The notes: generated by a model not told the origin, from the sequence alone. DNA of 64,000 bases from Argentina anserina (GCF_933775445.1 NC_065875.1:10553001-10617000); one strand, 5' to 3'; positions 11,659 through 23,931 are shown, counted from the first letter of the stretch. Program-made: numbers and translations.

Positions 11659-11891
11659 TGTGAATCTTGCATGCAAGCATAGTTCATGAATTCACACATA
11701 AAGAAGAAAAGCACAAAAGAAAGATTAGTGATTTCCCACATAAAAGCGTAGTTCAGAAATCACTTAAACAAACATAAATATATGATGTATAATCACTGCA
11801 TGAATTTTAGTTCAGGGAATTACACGTGAAAAAAAGACAGAGTAAAATTTAGTGATTCATGCATAAAAGCTTATTTTAGGAAATCACTAAA
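11659..11891. repeat. four consecutive stem-loop units with a shared loop
   Basis: Units at 11659-11696, 11727-11764, 11787-11825 and 11848-11891. Each has a different 6-10 bp stem (for example AGTGATTTC with GAAATCACT, and TTTAGTGATT with AATCACTAAA) around a similar loop containing CATAAAAGC and TAGTTCA. The same set recurs in the third copy at about 20726-20959. Confidence 0.65.
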
Positions 11892-12291
11892 ACACATATA
11901 CAATACTATAAAATAGGAAACCACAAACATCAATTACACTGCAACTCAATATTTAACATAGCTCCTAACCATTAACCATTGAAACCATTTTAATTAAATC
12001 TTATTTTACTTACCCATGAACCATAGTCGATCAAGTCCATATATTTTAAAAACAAAACATATATGAAGAACGATTTTATTTGTTAATGATCCTAGGACTA
12101 TGTTAACTCACCCAATACTACATATCCATAACCATACCAACTCACCCACACCAAATCAACTCACTCACACCAAACCAACTCACTCACACTTTTCCTTTGC
12201 CAACATGGCCGCCAATAAGACAAAAAAGTTTGGATTCACCGCACACCACTCCACACACCACAACTCAATTCATTAATACTCAATAATATTG

Positions 12292-12490
12292 CCAGAAGAT
12301 ACATTTTATTTCCTTCCGGTCAAACAACACAAATAACATCGAAAACTTACAAACAATCACAAATCATAATAACACCGAGAGGTACATTTTCTTTTCCCTC
12401 GGTAAAACAAACGCAAATCAACACTTCGACTATACGATTATCCTCCACAAACCTCCATTTTTATGAGAAGTACATTTTATTCCCTCTCAG
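12292..12490. repeat. three hairpins with the common loop core TACATTTT
   Basis: Units at about 12292-12319, 12374-12402 and 12464-12490, spaced 80-90 bp. The loop TACATTTT(A/C)TT is kept, while the flanking arms differ but remain complementary (CC.GAAG with CTTC.GG; CCGAG with CTCGG; TGAGA with TCTCA). Confidence 0.5.
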
Positions 12491-12609
12491 TTCCGTCTGT
12501 CAGACAATATAATCCAAGAAAAATGTACAATATCTCAAAACGATAAATAAGCATAACATAATCATAAATATCATCAATGATAATATATATACATATCCTT
12601 TTACCAATT

Positions 12610-12610
<1 letters not shown>

Positions 12611-12649
<39 letters not shown>
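12611..12649. repeat. (AT)n microsatellite
   Basis: About 19 uninterrupted AT units inside the nested LTR. Confidence 0.95.
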
Positions 12650-12652
<3 letters not shown>

Positions 12653-14194
12653 CAAATTATAATCACAATCTCAAATAAACAACGACAAACTTTTATAATG
12701 AAATATATGTCTAGTTATTGCCAAGGGTAACTAACTTAAACGTAAGGTTTACACACCTTAATGCTTGCTTCCACTTCTAACTCAACAAGTCGAAAACTTG
12801 TTTCCAACTCAAACACCTAAGTTGAACAAAGCTCCAGTTAGTAAAAAGTAACCAAAACAAACCACAAACACTAAGGACACCCAAAACACTCTCGGCCTCG
12901 ATACTAAGATTTAACTCAAATCGTGACTTAACCACTTCTAAAGACACACCCAAAAACCAACCTCTCTTACACTTCAAAACTTACTAAGGAAACCCTTCTA
13001 AGACACAAAGGCCGTGCTTTCGGCCTCCTCTACCACCATCACCCTTCGGAACAACAAGAACAAACCCTCACCTAAAACAACAAATTCACACCTCACGAGC
13101 AACAACACAAAGCAAACTACCCTCCACTTCACCCAATCTCATTGTCACTACCTAGAACACAAACAAAACAGTGGCACTACCACATCCACTCACCTCCACC
13201 AACTAACCTAATTTCCCTATAAAACCAAGCACTCTCACTCTCCCTACACAACCAGCTTACACAACATGATTCTAGTATTGACCACCACTAACCAAACCCA
13301 ATTTCCTCAAAGTTCTAACCAAGACCAACCAAAATCAGTGACTTCTAACTAGCCACACACCAACACAAACCCTCCTTTAACTTCACCGATTTACACAACC
13401 AAAATGACCCAAACCTTATTCTTACTACCTCACCCCTTCCCAAAAGAAATTGAAAGGAAAGGAATGGAGTTCTCACCTAAATGAGCTGCTGGAAGGCAAA
13501 AGGACCGCCAAAAGACCACCAGAGTTGCTGCTACAACTCCCTATCACTATAGCAGCTGCTACTCTCCAAGGTTTTGGCACCAAAACTTCCTCCAAGCTTG
13601 TAAAACCATGCCCTAGCAGCAGGGCCAGTCGGCTAAACCTATTTCCACGCCTAGAACTCACCGGCGTCAGTTTCAGTAGAAACTTCCCGGCGTCACTGCT
13701 GTTGTCACGCGTCGAGGGAAGTTGTGCCACCACCCTAGGCTTGTAGATGATGGTGGTGCGACTCCGAAGTGACCAGCAGCGACGGCCGAAGTGAGTGATC
13801 GGTGGAAGAATTTATGAAGAAGATGATGAACAATGACTGGGCTGAAAATATCAGGAAGGAATAGAGAGAAACTGATTTGTTGAAAACTAACTTCCATTGC
13901 TAACAACTTCCATACACGATGTCTGATTTATGTGTGCCGCGTGTTTATGAACTCGTATCGACGATCTCTACAACTTTCGTAAAGGAAGTTTCGTGAAACG
14001 AATGACAGATAAAAAGTCAACTCTTGAGTCGATTGAATTTAATCAATTAACGACTTATTGGTTCTCGAAACCAATTTCTACTTTGAATAAAGGCTAATTG
14101 GATGGCGTAGAATAAAATTATAACCAAAATGTCATTTCATTAATTTTTAAGGAATTACAAGAAATGACAATATAAATTGGGTTATTACACAAGT

Positions 14195-14636
14195 CATGTT
14201 GATTAATTGTTGAGGTTAAGGGGTGTTGGGAATAGTTTAGAGTGAGAAAGAGAGAGTGAGAGCATCAAGTGCATGGTGGGTGTCTTTAGTATATTTGTTT
14301 TTTGGGATTTCTTGCTATAGATTAAGTGCTCATTTTAGTGTGGTCGTGTTCTTGTTTACTAAGTGATACTTTCTTGTCACTTAGGTACTTATTGTTGTAG
14401 AACCAAGTGAGTGAAGCTCACTTGAGGTGGCATGTTACTAACAGGAGCGAAAAGTGTAAGTAAACCTCACATTTGGTCTAGCTAACCTGGGCGGTAACTA
14501 GACGTGTGAACTTACATTTTGTATATTTTTACTTGCTATGTGATTGAAATATAAATATGTATATATTTGGTGATTTATATACGTCTATCTAAATGGTAAT
14601 AGGATATGCATATATTTATCACTAAGGATATAAAAC
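14195..14636 (+). mobile_element. long LTR (outer copy), second part
   Basis: Resumes after the CAAGT duplication. The stretch around 14455-14630 (AACTAGACGTGTGAAC, then TTGGTGATTTATATACG, then GGTAATAGGATATGCATAT) corresponds, inverted, to about 12560-12770 of the nested copy. Similarity stops where a GC-rich hAT-like sequence begins at 14637. Confidence 0.65.
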
Positions 14637-14810
14637 TAGAGGTGGCAAATGAGCTGAAAAGCTCGAGCCCAGCACAGGCTCGGCCTGTTAAAGGTCAGTC
14701 CGACACAGTCCAAGCCCGTTAGTTGCCCATTACAATAAAGGGCTCGTCCGGGCCGAGATTTAGCCCATGGGCTCGGCCCGGCCCGAGCCCATTTTGAACC
14801 CGGCACATAA
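14637..14810 (+). mobile_element. hAT-like element end, GC-rich subterminal repeats
   Basis: Starts TAGAGGTGGCAAATGAGC and is followed by many GGCTCGGCCCG-type repeats in both orientations. Plant hAT elements often have a TAGGGGTGGCAA-like terminus with subterminal GGCCCG motifs. No matching opposite end or 8-bp duplication was found, so it is a fragment. Confidence 0.5.
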
Positions 14811-15546
14811 CTCTTATATGTCTTTTTAGTAATTTCATATGCGTTAAAAAAGTCAAAATGAACTTGGGAAAAGAGAGAGGTCTAAGTGTTATTTTGGGAG
14901 GTATGAATATAAGCTCATTTCCAAATAACGATTTAAACAAAAAAAAGGATGGAAGTGCTAGAACTAGTACACTGGTTGATGGTTAAATGATCAACAATGC
15001 CCTCTGTTACAATTAAATTGCCAATATGAGTCATCTCTCTATTTGCAAGAAGAAATTAGATTTGCCGACGGATCTTGACACCTTGATAGCATACAAAATG
15101 ACGTTGAATGAATTTGTGAATGTGAATTCAAACTTTAAGTAGTAGCAGGAACTAGAAAAGCTAGAAGCAAAGTGGACGAGAATGAGTGTACTATAGTGGG
15201 ATTAATTGTAGTAGCACAACGACAAGTGTTGCTGCCAAAAGGGTCGAGTGTGCTTACCAGCAGCGATGATGACGAGTGTAGTAGTTTAATCAAATGATTA
15301 TGAGTGTACTAGCACAACAAAAAGAGTACTAGTGTACTAGCAAGATTTGACAATTTGACAATGACGATTGCAATTGACATACCTTAGGAATGTAAATGCA
15401 GTGTTATATCTGGATGAGTTCAAATGCAATAGCATGATTTGAAGACCACAAGTGCTATTGCAAAACCTAACAAATACAAATGTAGTAGCAAATCTTGACG
15501 AGTTCAAATGTAGCAGCAGCACTGGAAAAATTCGAGCTCTCAATAA

Positions 15547-15548
<2 letters not shown>
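14811..15548. other. non-coding region with degenerate short repeats
   Basis: No coding signal. From about 15150 onward imperfect repeats containing GAGTTCAAATG, GTAGTAGCA and GTACTAGCA recur at irregular spacing up to the CT microsatellite, and a related unit follows it (15628-15690). Confidence 0.4.

Positions 15549-15627
<79 letters not shown>
15549..15627. repeat. (CT)n microsatellite
   Basis: About 39 CT units without visible interruption. It creates a spurious arginine/glutamate-repeat frame on the minus strand. Confidence 0.97.
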
Positions 15628-15628
<1 letters not shown>

Positions 15629-15733
15629 TGAATTCAAGTTCAATAGTAGTAGAGGATGAATTCGAGTTCCTAATAACAACAAGTTTCAATAGGAACATAA
15701 ATTATTAAAAAAGTGCAGTCATATCTCCCTCTA

Positions 15734-15756
15734 CCCCCCCCCCCCCCCCCCCCCCC
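15734..15756. repeat. poly-C tract
   Basis: 23 consecutive C bases followed by GGGATCC. Unusual in plant DNA and prone to length errors in sequencing. Confidence 0.9.
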
Positions 15757-18700
15757 GGGATCCTTCTGTTTTTTCGAGAAGATTTTTTATTGGAACAGGG
15801 TTAATTTCACAAATGAAATTGAGGACACATGTCAAACATGAATTTCCTATATACTACTTGGTGCTTACTTCACACTCGGGCTAATATTCCTAAGATTGCA
15901 ATTACGATTTTGCCTTTATTTCTACACTGGTTGCAGCCCTGCCACTTTCTTAGTTATAGAAAGAGATGATGATGACACGCGTCATAATCTTTCGTTCTCC
16001 ACCGGTTCATTGTGAAACTTCCGCTCTCTGCCTCTCTCTTTCTCTCTCAATATGCTCTTTCTAATCCTTAACGGCTTCACCTGCGGAATACATGGATTGT
16101 GTGGATTGGGTGGCTTTTCTTTGTGTGCCACTGTCGATCAAAGGTCACCCTCAAGTATAAGGGTCAAGTTATAGTATAGTGGGATTGTGAGTATGGGATG
16201 TCGTACCCAAGGATTGGAAAAATCTTCTCTAGCTAGGAGAACCTAAAGGATGCTAGAAGAATATGCAAATGTACAAGTCACAAATCAAGGCTCACAAGTG
16301 AACCCAAATTCATGGTGGATATATGCAAGATGGTGTAGTGATTTAAATTTGTTTCGGATGTGGAATTTCTTCAAAAAACTAAATGACCACTTAAAATGTA
16401 AACTAGGCTATGCTAAAATAGATGTGATGAAATGGATGGAGGTTAGGACTTAAGGTTTCCACCTCTAGCTTCTCTTGTGAACAATGATACTACTAAATTG
16501 AATCCCTCTCAGGTATGACAAGGGACAATCTCCTTTGTTGGTATCAAACAACCCCTCTCGGGTGTAGTACTTAAATACTCAAGTCATGCATATGAATTTG
16601 GTTAAGTATCAAATGCATTACCCTAAGTGCATAAAGTTTGGAGATGAAGAAATCATGCAAACCAACCATGCTTATCTATAAGTGATTGTAGTTCACAACT
16701 CTAACATGCACATATGATATGCTATAATGCTTCAAAAACAATTAAGGTTAATCAAGCCATAATCATTCATCATGTTATGACAAACAATCATACACAATTT
16801 GATTAAGTTTAAGCATGAATGTTCAACTTTTGAACTAGCATATTAGAGTGCTAATGAAAAGTGCATCAAATAAAATATTTATATCAATGTCATACAAGAT
16901 TGGCTAGGGCTTTCACCATAGCCCCAACAAATTAACTACTCACTCATAACCAAATACACAAGCTTTAACATGTTTATAAACATCAAAGTAAAGAGAGAGT
17001 AGAGAGGTGACTAATGAATCTCAAGTTGAGGATGATGTGGATGAACTCATGGAGATCTTAACATGGTGGTGATGGAGATCCTCAAATGATGCTAGACTCA
17101 TCTTCTTCCTCCTTGCTTGATGATGGTGTATGAAAAATAGTGGATGATGAGGTGATGAAACTTGGTGTTTTTAGAATGAGATGAGTAGATTGAAAAGTTC
17201 TTCCTCTCTTTCTCTTGGTTGGTGGTGGAAAATGGTGTGTTTTGTGATGGTGGTGATGAATGTTTTTATAGAGGAGAATGGTGGTAGAAAAAGTAGAGAA
17301 AAATGAGAAATAATGGTGTAGTGAGTGAGGTGGTTGGTGATGGAAGAAGTGGGTAATCATGGACGAAAGTGGGTGATCATGGAAGAAGTTGGTGGATAGC
17401 TAGGTAATGATGGACCTAGAGGTGATGATTATACCCAAAATTAAATCAGATTTTTGCATAATATATGTGTGGATTTTTGGACAATGGAGAGCAATGATTT
17501 TGTGAGAAATAGAGAAAACTCTTAACTAAAAATATGAGATCTAGTTGTGATAGAATAATGTGTTTCTCCTCCTTTACTCCATAAAATTTGTTGAAAAATG
17601 CATGGCACCACCAAAAGTGGTGGGGCTCAGAAAATTGCCGGAATTTCACATTTTTCTCTTCTTGTCAAGATATTCTACAAAACATGGAAATAAATTAGTC
17701 TAAATTAAATTAAGCACATAAAATAAGTAAATTCCATGTTTTAAGGCATTAGAATATATGAGAATTATGATCCAACAACCACCTCTTTGGTTCAAGAGGA
17801 GAAGAATCGCCAACGCATGAGAACCGAGGTCTAAAATCGAGAACCAAGAGAGAGAACCGAGGGTTTTCGATTAACAACCAAGAAAGTGATAGAGAGGGAG
17901 GACCGAGTTCGATTGAGTTCACATATTTAGATTGATTTCTCTGCTGCATTTGATCAAGAGTTCGATCGGGTATTAGAGGGTAATTGATGGGTTGGGTAAT
18001 TTCTTTGTTTGTGGTCATGGTGTTGTGTCATCTGAATGATGTTTTTATATTTCTGCTACAGGTTTGGGTTTCCATGGATAAAGATTGTGAAGAACTAAGG
18101 ATTAGCCAACTATTTGTTGCTTAGTTGGTCGTTGGTTGCTCATTGGGTCTTTATTTTGTTTCATTTTGTTGCTTAGTTAGTCATTGGATTGCTCATTAGT
18201 CTTCATTTTGTTGCTTAGTTAGTCATGTATTTGTTTATTATTGGCTTTGGTGTGGAATTTTTTCAATCATCACTGACCCTGAGAATTTAGGTTTATTTTC
18301 AATAAGATAATGAGTGAATGCTGAATTTTGAATAGTGGTTTGTTTTGTTTTCTGTTTGTGTTTGTTTTATCATGTTACTACAATGTTTGTTAGTCCATTC
18401 TTTTGCAGACTTATCAATAATACCTTGATCAAGTATCAAATTTTTGATTTCTTTGTATCACCAAAAAGATGCTCATCATTTCTGTTTTGATTGTAGAAAA
18501 TTAAAAGCTGGATTTCTAGAAAACAAGGGTTTTGGGTTTAGAAGAAATTAGGGAATGTAAATTGAGCTATGCTCTTTCTGTTATACCATGTATTATGATT
18601 ATTCAATACTCTAAAATTTTAAAAAGTAATTGGTTGATTTGACTTAGTATTCTATTTCTATTTTTGTTGAAGTAAAGTAATTGGTTGCATTTTATTCGAT

Positions 18701-19904
18701 TACATGGAGCTTGACATTTTGACATGTGGTTTTGACAATTGATAGGATCAGTGAAAACATTGCTCAGCATAGTAGCAGTGTTAATCAAGTACATGTAGAT
18801 TTGTCACTGGATCTTTAGTTGTTTCTGTGGAATCGAAAGAAGGGTGAGCTTACATATATTAGTGATTATTAATTTATTTTTTTGTTCTTGCAGGTTGACA
18901 TATATTTATTCAATGCAGTGTGTTTGTGTTATAATGTAAAGGTATGATAATTTTTTTTATCATTAGAGTTGTTATGTTATTTTAAATTGCAAAATTAGAT
19001 GGAATTTGTATCAAATATATTTGGAATGTTATTTTGTGTTCTTACCTTCTTAGTTGAGTTAGAGTTCCTTATTGATTGCGTGACATTTGGAAATTGTATA
19101 TTGAGGCGTTGGTTCATAGAAAAAAAAACATAGAAATAAGAAAAAGGTTGTATCTTGCTTGGGGTGTTGGTTTATTTGGAAACTGATGTTACTTGGTTTT
19201 TAGATTATAGATGAAGAAAGATGAATCCGATGTTGTTTATAGAATGTTTTTAAGTTGTTTGTATATGTGTGCTTAATTATGTTATGTTGAGAGTATATGC
19301 AATATGAATCTATTCAATATTGGTTCATTTGATTATGATCTTTAAAATCTTGGTAGATGTGAATACCAAGCAAGGATAGAACCTGCATTTCATTTGGTTT
19401 TTAGGTATGTGATGTACTTGAATTTAAGGTTTTGGGTTTTGTTATGTTAGTTGATACCATTTTTTTTAACTTCGTTTTTTTATGTTGACATATTTTTACA
19501 GCTGTAGAGCTTAGAGTGGAATGTTCACAAAACAACTTGATTCAAAGGGATTTAGAACTTAGTTGCAGAGGATTAAAAGAAATAGCAATAGCAGCTATGT
19601 AGTGTATAATAAGTTTGAAGCTCAGCGTGTTTGTATTTGAAAAAAAAAAGATAATTGTTTTGATCACAGGAAGTTTCCTACCGAGAAAGAAAGTTTACTA
19701 TAAGTTGTTTGTAATTGTCACCTTCATATGTTGTGTTGCAAGTGTCACACATTTTTATGGGTTGTTAAATATGATTGTATTTTAGCATTCATCTGTACTC
19801 AGCCGTTGTCAGTTACCGACAAGCATGATCAAAAGAAAAGGTGATGTTTCTTTGCTGGAGGATATAGTGATTTCATGTGGAATACCTAGAGAATGATTCC
19901 GGCG
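15757..19904. other. repeat-rich region without recognisable genes
   Basis: No coding exon could be supported. 15890-16010 contains a GATGATGACACGCG motif resembling 22690-22710, possibly Helitron 5'-proximal sequence. 16130-17450 (ACCCTCAAGTATAAGGGTC, then GGATGTCGTACCCAAGG) resembles inverted LTR-type repeats often seen in plants and contains AG-rich low-complexity sequence. 17450-19904 is AT-rich and could hold decayed non-coding transcripts, but nothing was identified. Confidence 0.4.
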
Positions 19905-19908
19905 TGTA

Positions 19909-21172
19909 CCATTTTATTGAACAATACATCTGTTGAATATCAATTTGAGTTCAAACAAACACAACTCAGTTACAACTTGAGTCCAAACCCACAGTTACAA
20001 CTTGAGTCCAAACCCACTGTTTACATTTAAGTAAATAAATATAGTCGTAGGATTTCACACGAGCCTCACCAAGACTAGCAGAACTGAAATCAAAATATCA
20101 AACTGCTAACAACTGGTTGACTCTCCAACTGTAACTACGTACTACCTGCAACACTACCCCCTGCACCATTGGTTGGTACCCGGGATTACAAACACAAACT
20201 CGGTCAGCTTCACAGCTGATATGAGTAAACTCTAACTAAAAATACTCAATAGATAAACAACAACAATTTATCTCTACATATCCTGTAACAATAGCTATAA
20301 ATCATAACAACAACAACCCAAAGCAATGCAATCAACACAACCTCACGTCATTAGCCATGACCATCACAATGATATCACCTGCCACTTAAACACTGCAACA
20401 ATACCACCAACATTCTCATCAGTGATATATAATAAACAATTAAGCAATTCACTAGTTCTGCACTTTGCCCCATGAATGATGCCCACACAAGAAAATTATT
20501 CATGAGTTCTGCACCTTGCCTCATGAATAACTAACATGCTAGAAACTAATCATGAGTTCTGCACTTTGCCCCATGAATAGTTGACACAATTATTGCCACT
20601 TTGGCCACCACGAAAGCACATCAACAACTAACTCCACACTCTCCACAACTCACAACATAATACACAACACACAACTCACAACCCACAACACTCACTCACA
20701 CAAGAAATTCAGGGATGAATACAGATAGTGAATACTACATGAAAGCATAGTTCAGGAATTCACACATAAAGAAAAAAATCACAAAAGAAAGATTAGTGAT
20801 TCCCGCATAAAAGCGTAGTTCGGAAATCACTTAAACACACATAGATATATAATGTATAATCCCAGCATAAATTTTAGTTTCAGGGTATTACACGTAAAAA
20901 GAAGCACATAGTAAGGTTAAGTGATTCCTGCATAAAAGCTTAGTTTAGGAAATCACTAAAACACACATACAAGAATATAAATAGGAAATCACAAACATCA
21001 ATTACACTACAACTCAACGTTTAACATAGCCCCTAACCATTAACTATTGAAACATTTTAATTAAATCTTGTTTTACTTACTCATGAACTGTAGTTGATCA
21101 AGTCCATATATTTTAAAAACAAAATATATATGAAGAACGATTTTATTGGTTAATGATCCTAGGACTAGGCCT
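19909..21172 (-). mobile_element. partial third copy of the long LTR family
   Basis: Aligns with 11090-12115 of the nested LTR in the same orientation: shared stretches include CCCTGCACCATTG, ACTCGGTCAGCTT, AACAACAACAATTTATCTCTA and TTAATGATCCTAGGACTA. Similarity ends at about 21170. It carries its own stem-loop units, among them an 11-bp perfect stem at 20496-20530. The 5' half of the LTR is missing. Confidence 0.75.
20496..20530. repeat. perfect 11-bp stem hairpin within a hairpin repeat series
   Basis: TTATTCATGAG (20496-20506), a 13-base loop TTCTGCACCTTGC, then CTCATGAATAA (20520-20530). Neighbouring relatives at about 20453-20477 and 20547-20583 keep the loop (TTCTGCACTTTGC) with weaker stems. 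Confidence 0.75.
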
Positions 21173-21340
21173 CATCATTTAGCTCGTGGATCCGAAAAGC
21201 CAGCGGAGGCCCGCAAGCCCGATGGGCTTTTACTTGGCCCGGCCCGCGAGAAAGCCCGCCAAACCCCACTTCTGTGGGTAGAGAGCCGGGCTTAGATTAG
21301 AGGTGTGAAACTCGGCCCGTAAGGCCTGGACCGTAAAAAA
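21173..21340. mobile_element. GC-rich hAT-like fragment
   Basis: Contains GGCCCGGCCCGCGAG, CCCGCAAGCCCG and TAGAGGTGTGAAACTCGGCCC, resembling the subterminal repeats of the hAT-like end at 14637. Boundaries are unclear. Confidence 0.35.
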
Positions 21341-22570
21341 CTGCCAAATAATAGAATATTATACATACCTATTTTATTAGGTTTAAAATAAAACTATCTC
21401 ATTATGAAGCAACTATATGAAGGAAACTTTTTGGGATAAATTGACACAAGTTGCCCTAACACTAATAGGACAATAGGCAGAACAGCTCTTTCGCTACATA
21501 TGTTCGGAATTGCAAGAAAAAAGAAACTATGCATGTAATCATGATTTACCGGAAGAAATAGCCGCCAAAAAAGGCAACAAGTACATGTTTGATCTTCAGG
21601 TTAAACTCGACCGTGAAATCACTGTAAAAGGCATACAACCAAACCCAAACACTAATGAACCAATATCAGCCACACTTAAAAAAATGTATGAGAAAAAAAG
21701 AGCAGCTAATCTCACAGGCAAATCAATGGACACACCAGACAGAGACAAGAAGACCAAAAGGTAAGAGTTAAATTAGTGTTAGTTTTTGCCTTTGAAGCAT
21801 GAAAATAAGAGTTGGAACATTTTTGTTTAATTTTTCCTACAATCTCTTTAATATTACTACAAGAAAAAATAATTATATTCTTCCATCCAAAATTTAAGTT
21901 TACTTCATCTTTCTTTACGAATAGCCAGCTCCAATATTTATAACCTCCAATATTCATAGCCTTATGAACTCTGCCTCTACCTTATTGATTTCAAATGACA
22001 GGCAAGGGAAAGAGGCAACACCATCTTCTACAGAGAAGAAACAAACCGAAAAAGATAAGCGAGAATGAACTAGGTTGAAAGCCTTTTCTATCCATGTATA
22101 TAGCTTTTACGTTGGTATAATAGTATTTGCGCTTTTGTATCACAACAACAAACAAAATTAATAGATCAATTGGTGCAAAAAACGTTGGGGCAATATCCTT
22201 TTTGAACAAACCCCAAACTAAACTCCAACATCCATTCAAGTTCAGTGTTGATGCAGTAAGAGGAAAACGTATAGTTCAACATTTTTTGTTATCTTAATGC
22301 TACCTCATTTTTTGGATGGAAACAAACAGTTGTACTGCAACCAAAACCAGTTTCCTGTAAAGATTGTTTGTATATTATGTAATCTAACTTAGATTGATAG
22401 ATTAGGCTCCTTTATTTTGGCTCTCTCTATCAGAGCTCCAATTAATCTAACTCAAGTTGTTAATAATCTGTAGTTAAAAACAAGTAATCAGGTACATCCA
22501 TCCAGTATATACCACCCTTATCTCAATTTAGCAACAAAAACCCGCAGCAAAGCCCGGGCAATCCATCTAG
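21341..22570 (+). mobile_element. Helitron-like remnant with a CTAG 3' terminus
   Basis: The 3' end shows a short hairpin (CCCG at 22541-22544, CGGG at 22555-22558) followed about 8 bp later by CTAG (22567-22570) and then T, the layout of plant Helitron 3' ends (hairpin plus CTRR, insertion before T). The upstream RPA-like frame at 21510-21764 agrees with a Helitron origin. The 5' terminus was not located. Confidence 0.5.
21510..21764 (+). pseudogene. possible RPA1-like (OB-fold) fragment
   Basis: An 84-codon open stretch. The segment DLPEEIAAKKGNKYMFDLQV resembles the C-terminal OB-fold region of plant replication protein A 70-kDa-like proteins, which are commonly carried by Helitrons, and is followed by a lysine-rich tail (KKMYEKKRAANLTGK). 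It lies about 0.8 kb before a Helitron-like 3' end. It is probably a decayed terminal exon. The assignment rests on a short motif and the context. Confidence 0.35.
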
Positions 22571-23882
22571 TTAAATTGACAAACACTATTCATTATACTG
22601 TTCATTAGCTTTGTGTGAAATTATAATTTTGTCCTTACTTTGATTTTAATTACATACTTGCCACCAACCCATGTATAAAATTCGTTCATGATGAACACGC
22701 GTTATAATATTTTCTTAGCTCTATCTTGGAGCTTCCATGCCAATATGAGTTTCTTCCTCAGCGATCCACTTTATTGGAAACCTAGTGAACAAATAATGAG
22801 TTGTTTTATTAATGGATCTTCTTCTTCTGTATCTTCATTCAACAATATTGATCGATTTTAAATTGCACATTCTTGGTTTTTATTTTTAACTGACGATGCA
22901 ACCATTAACAGGTAACAAGAGGTTCTAGATTGAAAGATTTATTTTTTCTGAGGCCATCTAATATGACATTTGATTAGTTAGTGAGTTACTTAACATAGGA
23001 ACAGATATAATTCCGTAGAATCCATATTTTGGTATTATGAAGCCCCTCTTGCCCCTTAATATTTGCTTGATGATGGTGCATTAAAATCTCTTAGATCAAT
23101 TGAATTATGATGAACGGAAAATGTATATGGAGTTGGAAAATCATTTGATCATAAAAATTATTTAGCATGATGCCAATGTGTCATGAAGGTTTGTTAATTA
23201 TGATCTAGTTCCTTAAGAAAAAAATTTAATATTATTTTTTAATAATGAGCAGACCTTTGTGGCAGCTTAATTGTAAGTCTAAGATTTCAACTACAAAATA
23301 TTTTGGTATTATAACTCGAACATGCCACTTCCCCTGCCTTGCATTTTGAATTTTGGTCATGGGATTTTAGGTGCATTGATTGTTATGATGAGAGTTAGTT
23401 ACATACTTGCATTCTTTCATATTGCATTGTTGTTGTTTACTATTAGGGATTACAAATTTGAGTGTCGTTTTGTGCAAGGAAAATCATGGTGATATAAACC
23501 TTTCCAAAGAAAGTGAATCTTCTAACTCATCCAAATAAACTATGCTGAGTTCTCAAATCAATTGACATGGAGACAAAAAAACATTATCGGAAACCAAATA
23601 AGTTATATGTCCAATTTTGAATCACAAATTTCGGATTGTATTGATCAATTTGAAATGAAGGTTCTTATGAGCAATTGTTATTGATTCTTTTTTTTTTCTT
23701 TTTCTCAAAAGTATAATTTTATTGTTATGTTGTTTGTTTTCTATAAATATGCAATACAATGTGTTTGAACATGTATGATGCCATTTGATGCCTTTACATT
23801 ATAAAATTCATGTCCTTATGTACAAGTATAAAATAACATAAACAAGAAGAAATCCGCAGCATCACGTGGGTAAATTGCCTAG
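22571..23882 (+). mobile_element. second Helitron-like remnant
   Basis: The 3' end has CCGC(AGCATCAC)GTGG followed by TAAATTGC and CTAG (23879-23882) then T. It follows directly on the previous 3' end. The start region (CACTATTCATTATACTGTTC) and an ACACGCG motif near 22697 recall Helitron 5' regions, but a true 5' TC terminus is not certain. No coding capacity was recognised. Confidence 0.45.
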
Positions 23883-23931
23883 TTAGATTGTCATCATATG
23901 TAAAATATGTCCTGAGAATGTGTAATCATAC

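Larger units (their letters stand above)
11004..14189 (-). mobile_element. nested long LTR (3186 bp), reverse orientation, with 5-bp target duplication
   Basis: On the plus strand it begins TGTAGCGACC and ends GGGTTATTACA, i.e. TG..CA, and is flanked by CAAGT on both sides (10999-11003 and 14190-14194). Removing it rejoins the outer LTR. Its right end, read in reverse, matches the beginning of the outer LTR. No gag or pol domain is visible, so it is read as a solo LTR, or a non-autonomous element, of the same family inserted in opposite orientation. It carries tandem stem-loop units (11659-11891), three hairpins with a common loop (12292-12490), an AT microsatellite and a GC-richer segment at 13450-13800. 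Confidence 0.85.

Noticed and set aside
13450..13906. Overlapping open frames of 77-98 codons on both strands
   Set aside because: They lie in the GC-richer part of the nested LTR; both strands are open and no domain or splice context is seen.
15467..15682. Minus-strand frame with a long Arg-Glu repeat
   Set aside because: Pure translation of the CT microsatellite.
16456..16470. TTTCCACCTCTAGC as the right end of the hAT-like element starting at 14637
   Set aside because: The flanking 8 bases do not match those before 14637, and the terminal match is short; probably chance.
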